Source of the DNA: Mnemiopsis leidyi | Lineage: Eukaryota; Ctenophora; Tentaculata; Lobata; Bolinopsidae | Length of the DNA stretch: 31,510 nt | Assembly: GCA_000226015.1 (NCBI GenBank) | Contig: JH152837.1 | Location: 122,738 to 154,247, forward strand | Direction of reading: 5' to 3' | Shown: positions 1 to 10,391 of the stretch, piece after piece | Position numbering within the stretch: position 1 is the stretch's first letter | Layout: every line of letters starts with the position of its first letter | Position numbers and translations under genes: made by a program | The notes under the pieces: model-generated | The model's input: the letters and a program-made list of their open reading frames with translations, nothing else | Told to the model about the DNA's origin: nothing | Databases searched by the model: none

Positions 1-26
1 TCCTGTGAAACTTGGAACTCTGATTG

Positions 27-74
27 CACGTGCGATACACCGTGACTTTCCACGTGCAGTCCACTGTCCACGTG
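27..74. promoter_or_regulatory. Cluster of three CACGTG E-boxes
   Basis: CACGTG begins at 27, 51 and 69, spaced 24 and 18 bp. The flanks are of the GCACGTGC or CCACGTG type rather than TCACGTGA. No CCAAT box lies at the fixed distances seen elsewhere in the window. It is a probable bHLH-zipper binding cluster; the gene it serves is not visible. Confidence 0.45.
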
Positions 75-285
75 TAGTGATCTAATGCAGCTGTAAGTTA
101 AAATTTTACGTCAAGTAAGAAACTTTCCAAACTCGTGTGTGTGCCATGGCAGAATGGTTGTTGTTGAAATGGTTGAAGTGTTGCCCTGAAGTTTCCAACA
201 AGCCTAGGGCTAGAGGCGCGTTGTAAAACATGCTGATGTAGTTTTAGTATTGCAATAAAGTTGGCACTGTAACCCGGGATGTAAA

Positions 286-323
286 ATTGGGGCTGTTAAG
301 TCAGATTGGGGCTGTTAAGTCAG
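286..323. repeat. Two tandem copies of a 19-bp unit
   Basis: The unit ATTGGGGCTGTTAAGTCAG occurs twice without a mismatch, just before a splice-acceptor-like tract. Confidence 0.8.
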
Positions 324-346
324 ATTCAGCGATTCCATTATTTCAG

Positions 347-400
347 AACGTATTTTTCAAACGTTAAGACATTATTATGCAATAAACGAACATAAAAACG
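347..400 (+). CDS. Candidate internal coding exon, unknown product
   Basis: This 54-nt segment follows a good acceptor (CCATTATTTCAG) and ends at a strong donor (AACG then GTAAGT at 401). Only one frame is open: two bases complete an incoming codon, then RIFQTLRHYYAINEHKN, then one base runs out. Both sides are therefore phase 1. I recognise no family. Partner exons would lie outside the window on the left or be too short to see. The call rests on splice signals plus one open frame, which can occur by chance in a 54-nt stretch. Confidence 0.22.
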
Positions 401-808
401 GTAAGTGATAATTAAACATGACCGAGCAATCATTGTTTTGTTTGTTTTGTGACTGTAGTAATGAAAGTCATTATTGTAATAATATTAATACGAGACCTAA
501 TTCTGAACGAGCTAACATATTAGACAAGAAAATCTCACCCTCATTAAATATTCTCTGTAGCTAACTCCAACCTTTTTGACAATAATTAATTACCCCCTCC
601 GTGTAAAAAAGTTTATACAAAGCATATTCTCCTCTTGGAACTGTTGTTCCTTCTTCCCTCCTGAGGACAACTTGAGCTCCGGTAGTTTCCCAGCCATTAT
701 TCCTTTCCAGCTTTCCCACTCAACGTAAATATTCTATTAAACTTAATGCACCCTCTAGCATATGATGCTCCTCTGAACCATGTCCCCGTAAAGTGGAGCT
801 GCGACGTG
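401..808. other. No gene seen
   Basis: AT-rich sequence without a supported exon. A 118-codon minus-strand open frame covers 755-1111, but its length is expected by chance at this base composition and it overlaps the composite regulatory element. Confidence 0.5.
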
Positions 809-894
809 ATTGGCTATAATTGCCCACGTGACGATTGCATTTTGTTGTGATTTGTTACCTGGCAACACGCGACAAGGCCCTGGCATTTTATTGG
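809..894 (-). promoter_or_regulatory. Tandem CCAAT/E-box composite element
   Basis: Read on the plus strand: ATTGG 809-813, 11 bp, CACGTG 825-830, 19 bp, ATTTG 850-854 (degenerate), 11 bp, CACGCG 866-871 (degenerate), 18 bp, ATTGG 890-894. This is two repeats of the window-wide CCAAT/E-box spacing, in the minus orientation. Intact and decayed sites keep the same spacing, which suggests the spacing matters. Likely binders are NF-Y (CCAAT) and a USF/MITF/TFE-type factor (CACGTG). Confidence 0.6.
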
Positions 895-1313
895 ACGGAG
901 GAGAACATGGGTTTTCCAGTTTAACAGTGGTGTAATGCGAGGGTGCCTCCATTAGATTCGACCAGACATTGTGTTGATTACCAGGTTTTGGGATTTCTCC
1001 TGATTGGTCTCGACAACTTAATCTCCACTTTCGTTTCACAGACAAATACCAAACAGATAAGTTGAAAGTATTACAAATTCCACATAAGATAGTTAAGCAA
1101 ATACCTAACATATAAGTTGAAAGTTCAGATCTTAATTATGGGAGTTTTATTAAAGGTATTCAAATTATACACATTTCCCAAACTTTCCTCGCACATTTAT
1201 TTCACACTCCCGTCACATTATACTCACACTCCAAGTATATTTACACAGAAATCAGCATGATTGTTCCCCCACAAGCTCCTCTTTCTCACACCCAACAGAA
1301 CTGTGGTTTACAT

Positions 1314-1343
1314 CACGTGACAGGTGGTAATAGAAGTCACGTG
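1314..1343. promoter_or_regulatory. Two TCACGTGA E-boxes upstream of a TATA promoter
   Basis: CACGTG at 1314 and 1338, both within TCACGTGA, 24 bp apart. They lie about 200-220 bp upstream of the TATA box at 1536, a position suited to upstream activation of the gene starting at 1698. Confidence 0.5.
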
Positions 1344-1451
1344 ATCCTATCTAAGATAACAGGGTTGCTATGGAGACCAGCTCCTACACAAACACCTCAA
1401 CAATCCCTATTATCATGATCCTGTCCTGTCAGTTTGTCATGATCACACCAC

Positions 1452-1543
1452 ATTGGACCATCTAGAATCTAAATAGAGGCGCTGTCAACCACTTGTTAAC
1501 CGCAATTGTTAGCCCTGCTTGTGACTTGATCAGACTATAAATA
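1452..1543 (+). promoter_or_regulatory. Core promoter: inverted CCAAT box and TATA box
   Basis: An inverted CCAAT box (ATTGG 1452-1456) lies about 80 bp upstream of TATAAATA at 1536-1543, so about 110 bp before the predicted start site near 1565-1570. This is the classical arrangement of a polymerase II promoter. The downstream first exon at 1698 with an ATG and donor supports transcription on the plus strand. Confidence 0.5.
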
Positions 1544-1697
1544 TCCAAATATCAATCTACTTCTCGTCTAGTGAAGTGGTGGCGGTATCTCTGTGTAGTG
1601 TGTGAGTGTAGGGGCTATTAATAGACCACTAATTGGGTGAGAACCTCTGTTTCAGGGTTGGGAAACAACCGCACTTCCAAACTTCCAGTTACCCGAC

Positions 1698-1761
1698 ATG
1701 GCTTCTTGTCAGTTAGAGGAAAATCAACTTGAGAGATGTAGCTTGCAAAGCCGGGAGACAG
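1698..1761 (+). CDS. Candidate first coding exon, unknown product
   Basis: The ATG has a good context (G at -3, G at +4) and an in-frame TGA lies upstream near 1637, so this is a plausible start. The exon encodes 21 residues beginning MASCQLEENQLER and ends ACAG before GTAGGT at 1762, leaving one base of a split codon (phase 1). A TATA box lies about 160 bp upstream of the ATG. A strong acceptor-like sequence (CTCTGTTTCAG, ending near 1656) sits in the leader. It could mark a trans-splice site or a further 5' exon; nothing shows which. The next exon is uncertain. The segment at 19474 fits in phase, but that requires a 17.7-kb intron. Acceptors near 3831 and 4387 would also splice but reach stops after about 10 codons. 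Confidence 0.42.
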
Positions 1762-1954
1762 GTAGGTATATGTTATTCAACCTTTGTGGACATTCAGCTG
1801 GAAAGTGGAAATAAGTCTGGTTATTGCCCTACACTCTCATCTCAATACAACACTTCCCATCGTCTCACTTCCTCGCGATTCTCCTCCTACACATTCTAGC
1901 TCTATCATATGATGATGGGACACAGCTTTAGGAGCATTATACTCCTGCTGATCA

Positions 1955-2030
1955 TCTCATTGTAATCAACTACTCTCATTGTAATCAACTACTCTCATTG
2001 TAATCAACTACTCTCATTGTAATCAACTAC
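1955..2030. repeat. Four tandem copies of a 19-bp unit
   Basis: The unit TCTCATTGTAATCAACTAC is repeated four times without a mismatch, inside the presumed first intron. Confidence 0.9.
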
Positions 2031-2597
2031 AAATAACAATACTGCAGAAGGAATTCAGCTGGCGGGACTATAGCCAGGTTTATCGACAGAGAGTGAGCTT
2101 ATTGTACAGTTGCACTTAAAGTACTCTGGGTATGTGTGGTGCACTACAATACAACACGTTACCCATCTTACAGATCATGTTTTGTTCGTGATATATACAG
2201 GTACTAGCGTATATATCCGTATACTACAAGCACGTAGATCTTCCGTGTTACCGATAACCTGTAAGTTGGGAATGAAACGTACACAATAACTTGTAAATTG
2301 TAAATGAACCTACACAATGTAAATAAAGAATCTCTAAAAGTGGAAACCTGTTTATTAATCCAATCACGCTGGTACTAGAACACTAGAACCCCCCCCCAAT
2401 AGTGCTGCTTGTCTCAAGTATATCATACAGTTTAATAGCGTTTATAGTACTGAACAGTGTTATTATATCGTGTATTAAGGGGGACCAATCAACGACAGTA
2501 CTGTAGGACTCCTGGAGTTGATCATGATACCACAGTTACTACAATCTAGCCAACAGCTCCCTTACCGCCACACTACTCGTGATATACCTTAAATTAG

Positions 2598-2696
2598 TTT
2601 AGAGGTAAACACAGTATTACATTATATTATTTTAGAGGTAAACACAGTATTACATTATATTATTTTAGAGGTAAACACAGTGTAACATTATATATT
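2598..2696. repeat. Three tandem copies of a 33-bp unit
   Basis: Each unit begins TTTAGAGGTAAACACAG and ends in ATTATATTAT or a variant. The first two copies match and the third has a few changes. A diverged piece (AAAGGTAAACCCTG) follows. Confidence 0.9.
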
Positions 2697-3869
2697 ACTT
2701 AAAGGTAAACCCTGCTGTTTCCAGCCTATCCTTTACTCGAGATTAACAAAACCACTGAGCTAGGCATGTATCAGAGTTGTAAATACTTTCCCTACAATCT
2801 GAAACCCTTACGAGAACACGTTCTCTCTCTCTCCTTACTCTGCATAATCACCCGACACGTGGTATTTTAGTCATGTACAAAGGTTTACAAAATCTCAGCC
2901 TTTGACGGTGAATTTACCATCTGTGTCTTTCCCGGAAAGTCTTGTCGAAAATGAGGATAAAAATCTTGTCATTATAAACATGATTAAGTTCTTCTGAACA
3001 TCAGATGTCAAGAGTAGAAGGGATTTAAATAAGCTCTTACCTTGTATGATCTTTAAACTTAACGTTTAAAAGGCTAAATTTATATACAGTTGTCGAGCAT
3101 CACAAGGGGTATAAAGTAGAGTAAGTAAACTTATCTCTAGATCAACTTTAGACATTAGTTGCATAAGGTTTAAACGTACATTACAACATTGTAAACCAGC
3201 TCGGCTCCTGTTCAAATTCTAAAGCAGTTTCGTTGATTAAAGGAGAATTTACGGTGGCATGGTGCCCACTCCTAATTCGCAGAAGGGAGCATGGTTTAGT
3301 GATTTGATTGAAATTTAAAAGCAGCGTTCATCTCCCGAATTATGTCGGACATTGATTATACTTGAGGGTACTGTGATAAAGGGGCGATACCCTCGGGGGC
3401 ATTAATATTTCTCTGTTTTAAAATGTAAATCTTTCGAAATGATTAGAACCCCCAAGCCCGTACAATTTGAAATAGATCAGAGCTAAAAAATATACATAAT
3501 TAAGTTGTTGCGGTAAGTTTTCGTTTACCTTTTTAAGAACGTCCTCCAAAACCGCTCATAAACTTTTGATTGCGGTTACGTACAATATCAGAAACCTTGT
3601 TTTGGAATGCTGTATTGGATTATGAGACATGATGGTGCAGTGGTTAACTTTTCCTGTGGTTTCTTTTCGTTGGGGAATCAGTTGATCGCATCAATGTCTG
3701 TTAAGGATTTATAAAAATTTAATCTGTCATATTTAGGTTGCCAAAATTCAGATAAAACCTGATAAACCCCAGCCCCGTTTAAGATGTAAGCTGTGTAGCG
3801 GACATGGTACATGTCACTTTCTTATTCCAGGAGAGTGTAACAAGTCTCCTCAGCACCTTGAACTGTAAT

Positions 3870-3893
3870 CACGTGATCTATATTTATCACGTG
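3870..3893. promoter_or_regulatory. Pair of TCACGTGA E-boxes
   Basis: CACGTG begins at 3870 and 3888, both within TCACGTGA, 18 bp apart. There is no CCAAT box at the fixed spacing. Confidence 0.4.
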
Positions 3894-4266
3894 ACATTGT
3901 GCTACTTCCCTTTACTTTCACCCTGGTGGTTTCCGTGATTTGGTTGTCAGGTGGTTTGTCAGTACAACATCTTAATGATTCGAAAATCTTAAAAACTCCT
4001 ATTCATCCAAATTATCCTGGTTCAAGACAGTCAACTTTTAACTTTTAAGAACACCATTTTCCATGCAATCCCCAACATTTAACCACTTTCTAACCACGTG
4101 CGCTAGGAATAGTTTAATCAGCGATCACGTTTAATTAAACATCAGTACAGTGGTATAAGAGATAGTTACTAGACCTCAATGATCAATCTCATTTCAAATT
4201 GAGGAGATGGTCCAACTTAATGAAATAACTTGGCCTTGTTCTGCAATCTTCCTCTAGAGTTAGATT

Positions 4267-4278
4267 GTGCACGTGCAC
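4267..4278. promoter_or_regulatory. 12-bp perfect palindrome around an E-box
   Basis: GTGCACGTGCAC is a perfect palindrome with CACGTG at 4270. An inverted CCAAT box (ATTGG near 4332) and a TATA box (4582) lie downstream. It could be part of the same promoter as the TATA box. Another CACGTG lies at 4095. Confidence 0.4.
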
Positions 4279-4581
4279 TTTAGGGAGGGTTCTGAACAAT
4301 GTTCAAAAATGAGATGATATTGAGGTTTTTGATTGGCTGTAGGAGCGATAAGGTCTCTTGATATTCCTAATTATATTTTCCCCACAGGCGAGATTCTACC
4401 GAATCTTAAAAAGTAGAAAAACCCAACAAAAGCTACTCAGTATAATCTCGATGATCACTGTGAAAGATTGAGGGGAAACTTTGTTTATTCTCCAATTAAA
4501 TCTACTTTGATTGACAATCTATCTCAGAAAATGACTTTCTTTCGCCAGCCCCCTGCCCCTCACTTAAACAGCGCTGTCCCT

Positions 4582-4657
4582 TATAAAGCCTCTTTCTCCA
4601 ATATGGTATAATGACGACTTTGACCAGATCCTAATTATCCTGATTGGGCACCAGACG
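4582..4657 (+). promoter_or_regulatory. Possible second TATA promoter with short non-coding first exon
   Basis: TATAAAG at 4582-4588 is followed, about 75 bp later, by a consensus donor (ACG then GTGAGT at 4658). The two ATGs between them meet stops within a few codons, so any first exon would be non-coding. It could be an alternative promoter inside the first intron of the 1698 gene, or chance. Confidence 0.25.
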
Positions 4658-4827
4658 GTGAGTGAAATTCTTTAAATTATTAGAATTCTGGGAGCAGCAA
4701 CTGTCTTTATTCTTGGTCGAATTTCCAACTTCAATCTTACTTCATCCTATCTAAATTTAAAACTGAAAAACTGACAATTTAAGCTTACTAAGGAAACTAA
4801 GTTTTTATGAAAACCTTTCCTGAAGAT

Positions 4828-4924
4828 CTATTCGGTACTTCGAATAGGTTCTGCCCTGGTTCTAAGGATTATTATATCCGAAAATGTTGCTCATCCCGAC
4901 AAAAACTATTCGAAGCTTGAATAG
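4828..4924. repeat. Two related imperfect palindromes
   Basis: CTATTCGGTACTTCGAATAG (4828-4847) and CTATTCGAAGCTTGAATAG (4906-4924) are each near-palindromic and resemble each other in inverted orientation. Both are followed by a GGTTCT or GAACC-like flank. They could fold as hairpins or be the ends of a small decayed element. No transposase or target duplication is visible. Confidence 0.4.
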
Positions 4925-5332
4925 AACCCGCGTCAACTATAAAATTAGAGTAAAATTCAATTGTCTGCTGCAAAATTATATGACGATTGTCATGCCATCA
5001 TAGATCAACAACCAAGGATAAAGCTTAAACTCTTAAAGGTCAGATAGGTATTACCAAAAAGCAAAACCTCAAATGACAATTATTTGGCCATATCCCCTTT
5101 TTTCGAAAGTACTAAAGTATGATCCCAAAATTGTCGGACTCCTAGTTTGCTAAACACCCGGTGTGGCTGGTAACGCAAGCTCTACACCCCTACACACCAC
5201 CACAGTTACATAACCATCCCGGGTCCTAACGTTTAACACTCCTCATCATCAACACCCTCCCTCCTCCCCTCTGTCGCCTCTTCTTTAAACACATGCTTCT
5301 CTGTCTCCACTCTGTCTGCCGAGTCTTACTCG

Positions 5333-5410
5333 CACGTGTGTCGGAGTGAGTGGAATGTTTGGCACGTGCATGTACACTGGTTACCATGACAACGCATCTA
5401 TTTGCACGTG
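5333..5410. promoter_or_regulatory. Cluster of three GCACGTG E-boxes
   Basis: CACGTG begins at 5333, 5363 and 5405, each preceded by G, two of them as GCACGTGC. This class of flank differs from the TCACGTGA sites of the composite element found 150 bp downstream. Confidence 0.45.
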
Positions 5411-5540
5411 CAGGAGCACGTAGAGCACCTGTGAAGGAAGACAGACCCTCAAATCGGGAAGTCCAGTATGATAGACTTTACTATTTAACTGTTGGCTCGC
5501 TCCGATACTAATCAGATTAACGAATCTCCCGGTTTTGTGG

Positions 5541-5602
5541 ATTATCGTGATGTGGTCACGTGACTATGATCTAACCGCTGATTGGCTGGCTGCCAACACG
5601 TG
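5541..5602 (-). promoter_or_regulatory. Tandem CCAAT/E-box composite element
   Basis: Plus-strand order: ATTAT 5541-5545 (degenerate ATTGG), 11 bp, CACGTG 5557-5562, 18 bp, ATTGG 5581-5585, 11 bp, CACGTG 5597-5602. Both E-boxes are followed by AC. The spacing matches the elements near 0.85, 10.4, 14.6, 21.0 and 24.9 kb, and the surrounding sequence is unrelated to theirs. Confidence 0.6.
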
Positions 5603-7066
5603 ACAGGGTGTTAGTTACCTTACAATTATTGTTTCCTATAGATCGATTATTGGCAGTTGAGCGAGGGATCGTCCTCCCCAGGAAATCTTGTTACCTCAAC
5701 GTGTGCGGCCTATTTTGAGAGGAGAATTATAGTCTGACATGACAATGGACTAGATTTAGGAAAACTGTATGAAAACATCACCAAAATACTTTCTTAGATT
5801 AAGAAATTCACCCTTACCCAGTTCTACATAGTGTTTGGCAATATCCCATACATGTGTATTAAGCGAATCTTATTTAGGACAAAATATTTTATTCCCATAG
5901 TTCTATTTTCTTTTATACGTTATTCAAAGTAATGAAGTAGCTATTGCAAGAGTTGAGAACTGCGTTTAGACGGGATCCAGTTAAATAGCTGTCAGTGGAC
6001 ATGACGTTAACGTTTATGTTGGCTAATTTCTTGTAAGTTGTTCCTGCTACTTGCTCCTTCATGTCTCGTAACCCAAAATATGTCTCTAGAGATATGGCTG
6101 TGAAAACTAATATCGGTTGTGTCGCATTAATCAGCAAATATAACAGAATTCATCAATCATGCACACCACATTATCTATAGTATCTTATGCTATCCAATCT
6201 TTGACCATGCATTGTAAGTGCGTCAACCTGCAGAGATTTCCATCTTCAGTAAATTTGATTTCTGCATCTCTAGACTCAAGCTTCAGACTCAAGCTCCAAA
6301 AATTGGGGATTTTCATGATTTGTCCAGCTCCAGAACATTATGATTGGCTAGATTCCCCATCCAATAAAACTTCCTTGACCAGCTCCGATGGTCCAGCATG
6401 ACGTAACACTGAATGATAACCGTTAACCTCGGTACGCACTACTACACTACATCTGTTCCTGAGGCAGATAATTAGAAAACTTTTGTATGGGTTGTCAGGG
6501 CTGCACCATTCTGGGTGTCGGAGCTTGTTACTCAACGAAGCCTTGCTATCAGCGAGACATTAATTCGTGCTCTAATTATTTAAATTCTACATTTCAGATA
6601 AAATGCGAAATGAATATTGCACATAATATTATAGTTATATGACATTTTAAATGTCCTGTTTTTAAGAAAATTAAAATATTTTAAAGATTTGTCGGACTTC
6701 AAAGCAAGTTTTGACCTCAAATCTTTATTAAAAATTAGATAGTTAAAACTCGACACCATCCTACTTCTCGTCAAAGTTATCACGATGGCAAGGCGTGAAG
6801 ATGATAACTTAAAACTCAGATCGGTCATGCCTGACATTCAACAAGCAGTGAGCACTAAGCAGGATAGGAAAGTTAAAACAAGTCCAGGTTGTATTAAAAC
6901 TCCCAACTGTTATCACTCCTGCCTGTGATGTAAGACACAGCACCATGATGCAGCCCAGGTCTCGAGACAGATTGTTGGGCGATGATCGGTTGACTTTGTT
7001 GGCAGATTCTAATTGGTCGTCCCAACTTAAATCTGCTGTCGGGTAGATTTAAATACTGTCTAGTAG
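5603..7066. other. No gene seen
   Basis: Several open frames of 65-85 codons occur on both strands (for example 6159-6401 plus, 6580-6837 minus). They overlap each other, have no codon bias that I can see and lack paired splice sites. Inverted and direct CCAAT boxes lie near 6341 and 6360. Confidence 0.5.
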
Positions 7067-7105
7067 CAGAGAGAGGGAGAGAGAGAGGAGGGAGAGAGGT
7101 AGGGG
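7067..7105. repeat. GA-rich microsatellite
   Basis: An imperfect run of GAGAGG-type repeats. Confidence 0.8.
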
Positions 7106-7854
7106 TTTAACATGTTAGTGTGGTGGTGGGAAGTAGCGCTTCCTACTTGAGTCACACTTCCTACATCGTTAAACAGGATACTATCAACTGTGTAGCCGAC
7201 TCTATTTTGTAGTTCATAATACCACTTATATCCTGCTTGTCGCTGTATGTTCCATAAAGTCGGTCACCAGTATATGCTGTTAAACCTTAAGTCTATTGTC
7301 TAGGTTATGTCGTGTTAAATTGGAGTCTGTATGCCATGGAGATATTAACTGTATGTTTGTTGACAAAGCAGCTGCTCAGATCATACCTGCTTTTAGAATA
7401 TTTTAACTGCTAAATAACAGCCCTATCAATCTGTCAGTGAGTGACACTTAACTAACTCCATGACATTGAGGGTGTGTGGTCAGATGGTGGGTGTTATAGT
7501 GATTAAACTGAGCAGTTTGTTTCAACATCTTAACAAATTTCCAGTCCGGATGACGGTATAACATCCACTTCTTGCTAACATCAGTGTGGTATTTAACTTT
7601 AATTTCAGAAAACCAGAACTTCAGAGCATTAAAAGTCTAGCTTCAGCTATAAATGTAGCTGGATAAACTGTTAAAGCTAGATTCCCTGTAGTAAAGTTAC
7701 CCAGATGTTACCCAGCAGTCAGGACACACACCCCACACACACTGGGACTCCTCTAGCACCCCACCCAATCCCACTCCAATCAGTACACAAGTACAATCAC
7801 CCCATTACCCCCATTGTCTCCCTCTCTTCACACTTCCTGACTATTATCGGCCAC
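7106..7854. other. No gene seen
   Basis: A possible acceptor (ACTTTAATTTCAG, ending near 7606) opens only about ten codons in the phase expected from the 1698 exon. The 73-codon frame at 7705-7926 is low-complexity, rich in proline, threonine and serine, and overlaps a sequence duplication. Confidence 0.45.
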
Positions 7855-7860
7855 CGTTCT

Positions 7861-7908
7861 TTGTTTTACCGTGTACTGAGACCGGGTTCTCCTTTGTTTT
7901 ACCGTGTA
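7861..7908. repeat. Direct duplication with 33-bp period
   Basis: TTGTTTTACCGTGTA occurs at 7861 and again at 7894. GGCCCGG and GGGCCGG words follow and could pair. Confidence 0.7.
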
Positions 7909-7982
7909 ATGGCCCGGTTTGTTTAATGGGCCGGTTTCCTCTCCATTCTCATCACGCCTGAGAAAAGTTAGAGTGAGAGTTT

Positions 7983-8088
7983 CAGAATGTTGCCAGATCT
8001 GGCTGCTGGCTCGATAATCTACAGTAGATACAGATCAGAATGTTGCCAGATTTGGCTGGTTACGGGGGTATCTACAGTAAATACAGAC
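7983..8088. repeat. Two imperfect copies of a 53-bp unit
   Basis: Both copies begin CAGAATGTTGCCAGAT and share the tail ATCTACAGTA with ATACAGA. The middle of the unit has diverged. Confidence 0.8.
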
Positions 8089-8473
8089 TTGCAAATAGAC
8101 TTGTAAACAAGCTTACATACCAAGATCTAGAAATGTATTCTCATTGTACACACTCAACACGCAATGATTTTTACTAAATACCAAAGGCATTGCTCTACTT
8201 TTACTTAGACTTACTTTAACTTTCATAATCCAAATAACAAAGACTTTCCCGTCTCTCTCATTCTCTCTTGGAACCAGTGAATACTACAACTAGGAGAACT
8301 CTCCAGGTGCCAGTACTGCTGCTGCCAGAAAGTTGAACTGGTGCAAGTTGCAACTGAAATAGTACAATATGTACCCAACCACAAATATCCATCCTATCAG
8401 TACTTCTCTCTCACCACACTTGTCTAGAGAGAGAGTACACAACACACAAAAACTGTGACAGTAACGACTGTAC

Positions 8474-8506
8474 CACGTGACTGCTGGAGGAGAAAAATGT
8501 CACGTG
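8474..8506. promoter_or_regulatory. Pair of CACGTGAC E-boxes
   Basis: CACGTG at 8474 and 8501 (the second within TCACGTGA), 27 bp apart. There is no CCAAT box at the fixed spacing. Confidence 0.4.
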
Positions 8507-9030
8507 ACTTGTAGAGTGAGAGTATGGGTGTGTAAACTGACAAATTTGTAGGAAGTGTTGTGGTTATGGTTCATGTCGTTTGTGTCAAGGTCAGCCTGCA
8601 TGTTTAGTTATATTTAGCTTAAGTGCACCGTCTAGATTTGGAGTCGAAGGTGATTATAGATTTATAGATGTATAGATTTATAGAAAATAGATACTTGTGA
8701 TATGATGATATGGTATTGGTAACAGTTTGATGAGTTGACAGGTAAGGATTAGAAAGTTTATTAGTGACTTTAGTTAGGGGTAAGAGACTTACCTTGACAG
8801 TCGACACCCTCGAATTTACCTCTGTCATTGGTAGACCATGGCCACAGAAACATGGCCACAGAAACACCGAGATTTTCCCTATGGTACTGGTCAAAATGGA
8901 CATTTTGATAAAGCATATTTTGGTCACATTCATGTTGAAATTACACTTTACAAATAAGCCTTGTGAGATAATGAACTTGGCATGGTTATAAATTATTACT
9001 GTTCGAAAAATCTATCATTAAATTCGGTGC
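8507..9030. other. No clear gene; weak minus-strand exon possible
   Basis: A consensus minus-strand donor (CAAG then GTAAGT) sits at 8792. Upstream of it on that strand an ATG at 8828 opens MTEVNSRVSTVK. No convincing acceptor or neighbouring exon was found. CATGGCCACAGAAA is tandemly doubled at 8837-8864. Confidence 0.2.
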
Positions 9031-9068
9031 TACATTTTAAAATATATTTTACATTTTAAAATATATTT
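9031..9068. repeat. Two tandem copies of an AT-rich 19-bp unit
   Basis: TACATTTTAAAATATATTT occurs twice, then shades into further ACATATATATTT sequence. Confidence 0.75.
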
Positions 9069-9899
9069 ACATATATATTTACATCGATCCGAATTCTAAG
9101 AATTAGGATTTAAAAAGGGAAACAAATACTCTGTCTACCATATTGTTGGTGTGGAGGGCGGTATTTTCCCAAAACGTGACAGTTCCCAAATTTTTATCCG
9201 CGGTCTGCATAATTATCCATTACATATGATAAAACGGAATTAGGTAGGTATGATGATTCCTTTAAAGCAGATAACTGCCTAACTTTAGAACGGGAAGTCT
9301 TCCAAATAGCATTTAGTCGAGAAATCACAAAATTTAAAACCTTATCGAGATGGATTATTTTGCATTTCTAGTAACTCATTGCCGGAAGTCGCACCTCTTA
9401 ACTGTCGAGTCAATGAGCCGTCAAGCCTAGAGCCAACCCACCCCCTTGAAAACCTACCTACAAATCGTTAAAACAACTCTGTCAACATCACTTCTACTTG
9501 CGACAAAACCGTCACCATGACAACGTGATTGTGTGTCGCAGTTTCTCACCACCCCTGAAACCGTTCAACTACCGGTAATTACAGCTCGTTTTTCTACTGG
9601 TATATAATTAGAGTTAGGGTTCTTCCTTCTGGCTCTATACCTGACAGGGCACTTCTCTCAAAAACATTTAGAGTTAAAGCCGTACAATGTGTAGTGTCTC
9701 TCCCTCTGGACACAGTGTTTTGTTAGAGTGGCTATCTCGAAATGTCCGGCAACACTTTCTAAACACGGTTACCATATCATGATATTCTCTATTACTTTAC
9801 TGCTCTATTACGGGTAACAGCATTGTCTAATCTGTAGATCTACTGACAATATATATACAGTATATATACACTCTGAAAGCTGAAATTGTCTGTGCTCAG

Positions 9900-10080
9900 G
9901 AAACATTGCCCTTCTTGCAAGGTGTATCTTGCATGGATAAACAGTTTTTCTTTAGAGAATATCAGTTCCGTTGCTTTGCTGAATGACATACCTGATATCC
10001 GAATGAACGAATATAAGGCTTTACAACTCAAGCCGACAACTGCTGATTTCTGTAACTTGTTATTCGCTTATAATTTATAA
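9900..10080. other. Overlapping candidate exons on both strands
   Basis: Plus strand: an acceptor (TTGTCTGTGCTCAG) precedes a 59-codon open frame that contains HCPSCK and ends at TAA 10078-10080. Minus strand: a segment at 10049-9992 has a TTACAG acceptor and an excellent donor (ATCAG then GTATGT), with one open frame reading KSAVVGLSCKALYSFIRIS. The two overlap antisense, so probably at most one is real. Neither resembles a family I know. Confidence 0.18.
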
Positions 10081-10201
10081 CTTGAAATGGTCCACAAAAT
10101 GTCCTCTAACTTTTGCTCGACATGCCAAGCTGTCGGTCAGTCTTAACGTGCATCTCTACCATTTACCAGTCACACCCAGCAGTCACATATTGGTTACATA
10201 A

Positions 10202-10242
10202 TATTCACATATTCACATATTATTCACATATTATTCACATAT
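10202..10242. repeat. ATTCACATATT short tandem repeat
   Basis: About four imperfect copies of an ATTCACATATT-like unit of 8-11 bp. Confidence 0.75.
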
Positions 10243-10391
10243 CATACACGTTTGGTTCATACCGGGAAATTTGAGTGGCCCCATTGTTCAGTTATGTTAG
10301 TCCCTTATTGAATTAGAGAACTTTAATTGGTCCTTTCCAGGAGGCACGCAAACTAACAAGCGTGTTAACGGAGAACGGACCTCGTTTTCCA

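Larger units (their letters stand above)
1762..4266. other. Non-coding stretch, probably intronic
   Basis: Apart from the tandem repeats and E-box pair listed separately, I see no supported exon. It contains a run of nine C near 2391. Acceptor-like tracts near 3831 and 4387 open only short frames. Confidence 0.5.

Noticed and set aside
755-1111. 118-codon minus-strand open frame
   Set aside because: About one or two frames of this length are expected by chance here, no motif is visible, and it overlaps a composite regulatory element.
1955-2030. Regular repeats considered as a CRISPR array
   Set aside because: Units are contiguous with no spacers, and the sequence is eukaryotic.
3832-3870. 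Acceptor (TTTCTTATTCCAG) that joins the 1698 exon in phase
   Set aside because: Gives only about 12 further codons before a stop (ending QHLEL), so a 33-residue product with no support.
4388-4470. Acceptor (ATTTTCCCCACAG) with the open frame ARFYRILKSRKTQQK
   Set aside because: Open only in phase 0; the phase needed by the 1698 exon stops after eight codons. No promoter or partner exon for the open phase.
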